Program-made: the position numbers and the translations under genes
Assembly: GCF_040654855.1 (NCBI RefSeq)
Contig: NZ_JBFAIU010000077.1
Coordinates: forward strand, 1-26,104
DNA from: Asanoa sp040654855
GTDB taxonomy: Bacteria; Actinomycetota; Actinomycetes; Mycobacteriales; Micromonosporaceae
Length of the DNA: 26,104 bases
Direction of reading: 5' to 3'
The notes under the pieces: model-generated
Database searches by the model: none
Seen by the model: only the letters and a program-made list of their open reading frames with translations
Told to the model about the DNA's origin: nothing
Shown here: piece by piece, positions 23,087 to 26,104 of the stretch
How the letters are laid out: each line of letters begins with the position of its first letter
Position numbering within the stretch: position 1 is the first letter of the stretch

Positions 23087-23494
23087 TTACCAGACGAAGG
23101 CGAGGACTTCCCCGCCAACGCTCCGCTTGCGGGCCTGCCGGTCGGTCAGCAGCCCCTGGGACGTCGAAATGATCGCCACGCCCAGACCGCCGAGCACCCG
23201 CGGGAGCCCGTCCGACTTGGCGTAAACCCGGAGACCGGGCTTGGACACGCGCTTGATCCCGGCCAGGCTCCGCTCACGGTTCTGGCCGTACTTGAGCTCG
23301 ACGACCAGACGCTTGCCGACGACACCCTCGGTGGGCTCCTCGACCGCCCAGGTGGCGATGTAGCCCTCGCTCTTGAGGACCTCGGCGATGTTCGCCTTGA
23401 TCTTCGAGTAGGGCATCGTCACCCGGTCGTGATAGGCCTGGTTGGCGTTGCGCAGACGGGTCAGCATGTCTGCGATCGGGTCGGTCATCGTCAT
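23087..23494 (-). CDS. rpsH: 30S ribosomal protein S8
   Basis: S8, 135 residues, a primary 16S rRNA binder and, in Escherichia coli, repressor of the spc operon. It reads DPIADMLTRLRNANQAYHD near the N terminus and ends with the conserved block ISTSQGLLTDRQARKRSVGGEVLAFVW. Two ATGs (23494 and 23488) could start it; the first has AAAGG about 13 bases upstream. It follows rpsZ by 73 bases, in which I see no convincing structure. Confidence 0.98.
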   Translation of the reverse strand: MTMTDPIADMLTRLRNANQAYHDRVTMPYSKIKANIAEVLKSEGYIATWAVEEPTEGVVGKRLVVELKYGQNRERSLAGIKRVSKPGLRVYAKSDGLPRVLGGLGVAIISTSQGLLTDRQARKRSVGGEVLAFVW

Positions 23495-23567
23495 GAGTTC
23501 TCGTCAACCTTTCTCGCCGTGGTTCCCCGCCAAGGGCCTGCGGCGAAGCGGCATTTCGGGTGGTGGC

Positions 23568-23753
23568 TTACCACGAGGCCTTGGACACGCCGGGGAGCTC
23601 ACCGCGGTGAGCCATCTCCCGGATGCAGACCCGGCAGAGACCGAACTTGCGGTAGACCGCCTTGGGACGCCCGCAGCGCTGGCAACGGGTGTACGCGCGG
23701 ACCGCGAACTTCGGCTTCGCGGCAGCCTTGAGGATCAGCGCCTTCTTAGCCAT
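23568..23753 (-). CDS. rpsZ: 30S ribosomal protein S14, type Z
   Basis: A 61-residue S14 of the short, zinc-binding type (also called rpsN1). It starts MAKKALILKAAAKPKFAVRA and carries a zinc ribbon at C24, C27, C40 and C43. Actinobacteria often hold a second zinc-free S14 elsewhere, used when zinc is scarce; none is in this window. The ATG lies four bases after the rplE stop, so the genes are coupled. The conserved end GVSKASW is present. Confidence 0.98.
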   Translation of the reverse strand: MAKKALILKAAAKPKFAVRAYTRCQRCGRPKAVYRKFGLCRVCIREMAHRGELPGVSKASW

Positions 23754-23757
23754 GTGC

Positions 23758-24324
23758 TCAGTTCTCCTTGAACGGGAAGCCCAGGAGCTTGAGCAGCGCC
23801 CGGCCCTCGTCGTCGGTCGTCGCGGTGGTGACCACCGTGATGTCCATGCCACGCACGCGGTCGATCCGGTCCTGGTCGATCTCGTGGAACACCGACTGCT
23901 CGGTCAGCCCGAACGTGTAGTTGCCGTTGCCGTCGAGCTTGCGGGCGTCGAGGCCACGGAAGTCGCGGATACGCGGGAGGGCGATCGACAGCAGTCGGTC
24001 GAGGAACTCCCACATCCGGTCGCCGCGCAGGGTCACCTTCGCGCCGATCGGCATGCCCTCACGCAGCTTGAACTGCGCGATGGACTTGGTCGCCCGGCGG
24101 ACCTGCGGCTTCTGGCCGGTGATCGTGGTCAGGTCGCGGACCGCGCCGTCGATCAGCTTCGCGTCCCGGGCCGCCTCGCCGACACCCATGTTGACGACGA
24201 TCTTGACCAGGCCCGGCGTCTGCATCGGGTTGGCGTAGTTGAACTGCTCGCGCAGCTGCCCAACGACCTCTTCGCGGTAGCGCTGCTTGAGGCGCGGCAG
24301 CGTCTTCTCGGCTGTCGTGGTCAT
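23758..24324 (-). CDS. rplE: 50S ribosomal protein L5
   Basis: L5, 188 residues, binds 5S rRNA and touches the P-site tRNA and the S13 bridge. Conserved blocks are NPMQTPGLVKIVVNMGVGEA, ITGQKPQVRRATKSIAQFKLR and IGAKVTLRG, with QSVFHEIDQDRIDRVRGMDI later. The ATG at 24324 overlaps the rplX stop by one base (TGATG). A GTG one codon upstream would add one residue and overlap by four bases. Confidence 0.97.
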   Translation of the reverse strand: MTTTAEKTLPRLKQRYREEVVGQLREQFNYANPMQTPGLVKIVVNMGVGEAARDAKLIDGAVRDLTTITGQKPQVRRATKSIAQFKLREGMPIGAKVTLRGDRMWEFLDRLLSIALPRIRDFRGLDARKLDGNGNYTFGLTEQSVFHEIDQDRIDRVRGMDITVVTTATTDDEGRALLKLLGFPFKEN

Positions 24325-24638
24325 CACAGGTCCTTACCGGTGCTACGTGCGACGCGCACCTTGGTGCCGTTCTCGTCGGTGCGGTAGCCGACGCGGGTCG
24401 GCTTGCCGTCGGAGTCCAGGACCATCACGTTCGAGACGTGGATGGGAGCTTCCTGGGTGACGATGCCGCCGGTCTTGGCGCCGCGCTGCGTCGTGCGGAT
24501 GCGCTCGTGCTTCTTGACCCGGTTGACGCCCTCGACAATGACCTTGTCCTGGCGCGGCAGGGCCTGGATGACCTTGCCCTTGGCGCCCTTGTCCTTGCCG
24601 GCGATGACGACGACCGTGTCGCCCTTCTTCACCTTCAT
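24324..24638 (-). CDS. rplX: 50S ribosomal protein L24
   Basis: L24, 104 residues, an early assembly initiator of the 50S subunit. The N-terminal KOW motif is clear (MKVKKGDTVVVIAGKDKGAK), followed by VEGVNRVKKHERIRTTQRGA. The ATG shares four bases (ATGA) with the stop of a 26-codon ORF that fills the gap from rplN, which suggests coupled re-initiation. A GGAGG-type Shine-Dalgarno sequence (GGAGGGAGG) lies about 9 bases upstream as well. Confidence 0.98.
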   Translation of the reverse strand: MKVKKGDTVVVIAGKDKGAKGKVIQALPRQDKVIVEGVNRVKKHERIRTTQRGAKTGGIVTQEAPIHVSNVMVLDSDGKPTRVGYRTDENGTKVRVARSTGKDL

Positions 24639-24715
24639 GCCCGGGCCTCCCTCCGGTCGGCCCGCGCATGCGCGGATGCACTGAGCCGCATGATGAGCTC
24701 GCTTCGCTCGCTCAT
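24635..24715 (-). CDS. Possible 26-residue leader/coupling ORF between rplN and rplX
   Basis: An ATG two bases after the rplN stop opens a 26-codon frame that begins MSERSELIMRL, is rich in Ala and Arg, and ends in a TGA overlapping the rplX ATG as ATGA. The peptide resembles no protein I know. It exactly bridges the 79-base gap. Its first codons come from a tandem GAGC-type sequence and its middle holds a 14-base palindrome (24662-24675), so the DNA may be a small repeat element that happens to stay open. Translation is plausible but unproven. Confidence 0.35.
   Translation of the reverse strand: MSERSELIMRLSASAHARADRREARA
24662..24675. repeat. 14-base palindrome in the rplN-rplX gap
   Basis: CCGCGCATGCGCGG is a perfect palindrome. 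Nearby, 24697-24713 on the minus strand reads GAGCGAGCGAAGCGAGC, a near-tandem GAGC sequence. Together they look like a short repetitive element inserted in the operon; other copies must be sought in the genome. Confidence 0.4.
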
Positions 24716-24717
24716 GG

Positions 24718-25086
24718 TCAGAGCACCTCCGGTGCCAACGAAATGATCTTCATGAAACGCTTGTCCCGCAGCTCACGGCCGACCGGGCCGAAGATACGGG
24801 TGCCGCGCGGGTCGCCGCCATCCTTGATGATCACGGCGGCGTTCTCGTCGAAGCGGATGTACGAGCCGTCCGGGCGCCGCTTCTCCTTCGCGGTGCGGAC
24901 GACGACCGCCTTGACGACGTCGCCCTTCTTCACACCGGCGCCGGGGATGGCGTCCTTGACGGTGGCGACGATCACGTCGCCGATGCCCGCGTAGCGCCGA
25001 CCCGAGCCACCGAGGACCCGGATGCACAGGATCTCCCGTGCACCCGTGTTGTCGGCGACACGCAGTCGCGACTCTTGCTGAATCAC
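24718..25086 (-). CDS. rplN: 50S ribosomal protein L14
   Basis: L14, 122 residues, at the subunit interface and the binding site of the silencing factor RsfS. It begins MIQQESRLRVADNTGAREIL and ends with DKRFMKIISLAPEVL, full length and highly conserved. The start is GTG with AGGAG six bases upstream. It is separated from rpsQ by 64 bases holding a 7-bp hairpin, and from rplX by a gap filled by a small ORF. Confidence 0.98.
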   Translation of the reverse strand: MIQQESRLRVADNTGAREILCIRVLGGSGRRYAGIGDVIVATVKDAIPGAGVKKGDVVKAVVVRTAKEKRRPDGSYIRFDENAAVIIKDGGDPRGTRIFGPVGRELRDKRFMKIISLAPEVL

Positions 25087-25110
25087 GTCTATCTCCTCTG
25101 TCTGCCAGTC

Positions 25111-25127
25111 CTCCGGCGCTGCCGGAG
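25111..25127 (-). promoter_or_regulatory. 7-bp hairpin in the rpsQ-rplN gap
   Basis: CTCCGGC (25111-25117) and GCCGGAG (25121-25127) form a tight stem with a 3-base loop. It is 23 bases after the rpsQ stop and 24 bases before rplN. It may be a processing or attenuation signal; evidence is structural only. Confidence 0.35.
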
Positions 25128-25150
25128 CTTGGAAGAACCGGTCGGCTTAC

Positions 25151-25429
25151 TTACTTCGCGCGCTCGAGGATCTCCACGACGCGCCAGCGCTTGGTGGCGG
25201 ACAGCGGCCGGGTCTCCATGATCAGGATCCGGTCGCCGACGCCACACGAGTTCTGCTCGTCGTGGACCTTGAGCTTGCTCGTACGCCGCAGAACCTTGCC
25301 GTAGAGCGGGTGCTTGACCCGGTCCTCGACCTCGACCACGACGGTCTTGTCCATCTTGTCGCTCACCACGAGACCCTCACGGGTCTTGCGGCGGGCCCGC
25401 TCGGGAGCGGCGGCGGTGTTCTCAGTCAT
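25151..25429 (-). CDS. rpsQ: 30S ribosomal protein S17
   Basis: S17, 92 residues, an OB-fold primary rRNA binder. The core REGLVVSDKMDKTVVVEVED and HPLYGKVLRRTSKLKVHDE are typical, after a short N-terminal extension (MTENTAAAPERARRK). The ATG at 25429 overlaps the rpmC stop by one base (TGATG); a GTG directly before it at 25432 would overlap by four bases. A second in-frame-free TAA follows the stop within a few bases. Confidence 0.97.
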   Translation of the reverse strand: MTENTAAAPERARRKTREGLVVSDKMDKTVVVEVEDRVKHPLYGKVLRRTSKLKVHDEQNSCGVGDRILIMETRPLSATKRWRVVEILERAK

Positions 25430-25662
25430 CACGCAGTCACCTCAGTCGGCGCGGCCGAGAGCCCCAGCTCACGCTCACGCATGATCGTGTAGATCCGAGC
25501 GATCTCCCGACGAATGACCTGCAGCCGACGGTTGTTGTCCAGCTGGCCGGTGGCCGACTGCACGCGGAGGTTGAACAGCTCAGCCTTGGCCTCCCGGAGC
25601 AGCGAGATCAGCTCCTCTTCGGGGAGCTCACGCAGCTCGGACGCCTTGGTGCCGCCGGCCAT
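25429..25662 (-). CDS. rpmC: 50S ribosomal protein L29
   Basis: L29, 77 residues, near the peptide exit tunnel where trigger factor and SRP dock. Two helices are seen: ASELRELPEEELISLLREAK and then LFNLRVQSATGQLDNNRRLQ. A short tail (GLSAAPTEVTA) follows the conserved part. The ATG overlaps the rplP stop by one base (TGATG), and its own stop overlaps rpsQ. Confidence 0.97.
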   Translation of the reverse strand: MAGGTKASELRELPEEELISLLREAKAELFNLRVQSATGQLDNNRRLQVIRREIARIYTIMRERELGLSAAPTEVTA

Positions 25663-26087
25663 CAGGATTCACCCACTTCGCGCGTCACGATGCGGCACTT
25701 CATCGGGAGCTTGTGGATCGCGCGACGCATCGCCTCTCGCGCGATCTGCTCGTTGGGGAAGGACATCTCGAAGAGCACCCGACCCGGCTTGACGTTGGCC
25801 ACCCACCACTCGGGCGAGCCCTTACCGGAACCCATCCGGGTCTCGGCGGGCTTCTTGGTCAGCGCCTGGTCCGGGAACACCGTGATCCAGACCTTGCCAC
25901 CACGCTTGATGTGTCGGGTCATCGCGATACGCGCCGACTCGATCTGGCGGTTGGTGACGTAGGCCGGCTCCAGCGCCTGGATTCCGAACTCGCCGAAGAC
26001 CACCCGGTTGCCGCCCTTGGACGCGCCGTGGCGGTCCGGGTGGTGCGGCTTGCGGAAGCCCTTCGGGGGCTTACGCGGCATCAGCAT
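25662..26087 (-). CDS. rplP: 50S ribosomal protein L16
   Basis: L16, 141 residues, needed for A-site tRNA placement and late 50S assembly. It begins MLMPRKPPKGFRKPHHPDRHG and contains MGSGKGSPEWWVANVKPGRV, the rRNA-contacting loop. GGAGG lies ten bases upstream of the ATG at 26087; the second ATG at 26081 is an alternative. It is the first complete ribosomal gene of the group in this window, and rpsC is expected just upstream. Confidence 0.97.
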   Translation of the reverse strand: MLMPRKPPKGFRKPHHPDRHGASKGGNRVVFGEFGIQALEPAYVTNRQIESARIAMTRHIKRGGKVWITVFPDQALTKKPAETRMGSGKGSPEWWVANVKPGRVLFEMSFPNEQIAREAMRRAIHKLPMKCRIVTREVGES

Positions 26088-26092
26088 GGTGG

Positions 26093-26104
26093 TCAGCCCT
26101 CCTG
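26093..26104 (-). CDS. rpsC: Probable last codons of rpsC (30S S3), cut by the window edge
   Basis: The last four codons read CAG GAG GGC TGA on the minus strand, ending five bases before the rplP start. rpsC precedes rplP in essentially all bacteria, and an acidic Gln/Glu/Gly end is plausible for actinobacterial S3. The identity rests on gene order only. Confidence 0.45.
   Translation of the reverse strand, partial: QEG

Noticed and set aside
23495..23567. Hairpin between rpsZ and rpsH
   Set aside because: Only a 5-base complementarity (CGCCG/CGGCG) over a long loop is present, which is expected by chance at this GC content.
1..26104. CRISPR arrays, insertion sequences, integrases, tRNA or rRNA genes
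   Set aside because: No regularly spaced repeats, transposase-like proteins, tRNA cloverleaf or rRNA signatures were seen.

Overview
The window is high-GC DNA with long GC-driven shadow frames, frequent GTG/TTG starts and the standard bacterial S10/spc/alpha ribosomal gene order. Together with the rplQ-truA junction, the zinc-ribbon forms of S4, S14 and L36, a long acidic tail on L17 and a DUF1707 protein, this points to an actinomycete, most likely Micromonosporaceae (Actinoplanes/Micromonospora-like). The family-level placement is inference from protein sequence resemblance.

Left part (1-10.2 kb), accessory and housekeeping genes. A low-GC edge and a long inverted repeat are followed by thiD (thiamine) and an aldo/keto reductase, both on the minus strand. 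Divergent from them on the plus strand is a two-gene glycosylation unit: a GT2 polyprenyl-phosphate-type glycosyltransferase and a polytopic GT-C-like membrane glycosyltransferase. Facing them on the minus strand are a GT4 glycosyltransferase and a flippase-like (UPF0104/LPG-synthase TM type) membrane protein. These are followed upstream by an ABC-F ATPase and an RsmC-like methyltransferase. A lone membrane-anchored hypothetical protein lies on the plus strand and ends one base from truA.

Right part (10.2-26.1 kb), core translation genes, all on the minus strand. In transcription order: (rpsC tail) rplP, rpmC, rpsQ, rplN, [26-codon ORF], rplX, rplE, rpsZ, rpsH, rplF, rplR, rpsE, rpmD, rplO | secY, adk, map, [S9 peptidase, DUF1707 protein] | infA, rpmJ, rpsM, rpsK, rpsD, rpoA, rplQ | truA. 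Hairpins and promoter-like hexamers divide this into at least three likely sub-operons, starting at rplP or further upstream, at secY, and at infA. Many neighbours overlap by 1-4 bases (TGATG, TAATG, GTGA), which indicates translational coupling.

The least routine observations are a 26-codon ORF that exactly fills the rplN-rplX gap, carries a GAGC-type repeat and overlaps the rplX start as ATGA; an S9 peptidase plus a DUF1707 membrane protein inserted between map and infA; a hairpin that takes in part of the thiD ribosome-binding site; and the convergent glycosyltransferase/flippase cluster. I see no CRISPR array, insertion sequence, tRNA or rRNA, and no clearly new multi-gene defence or metabolic system.
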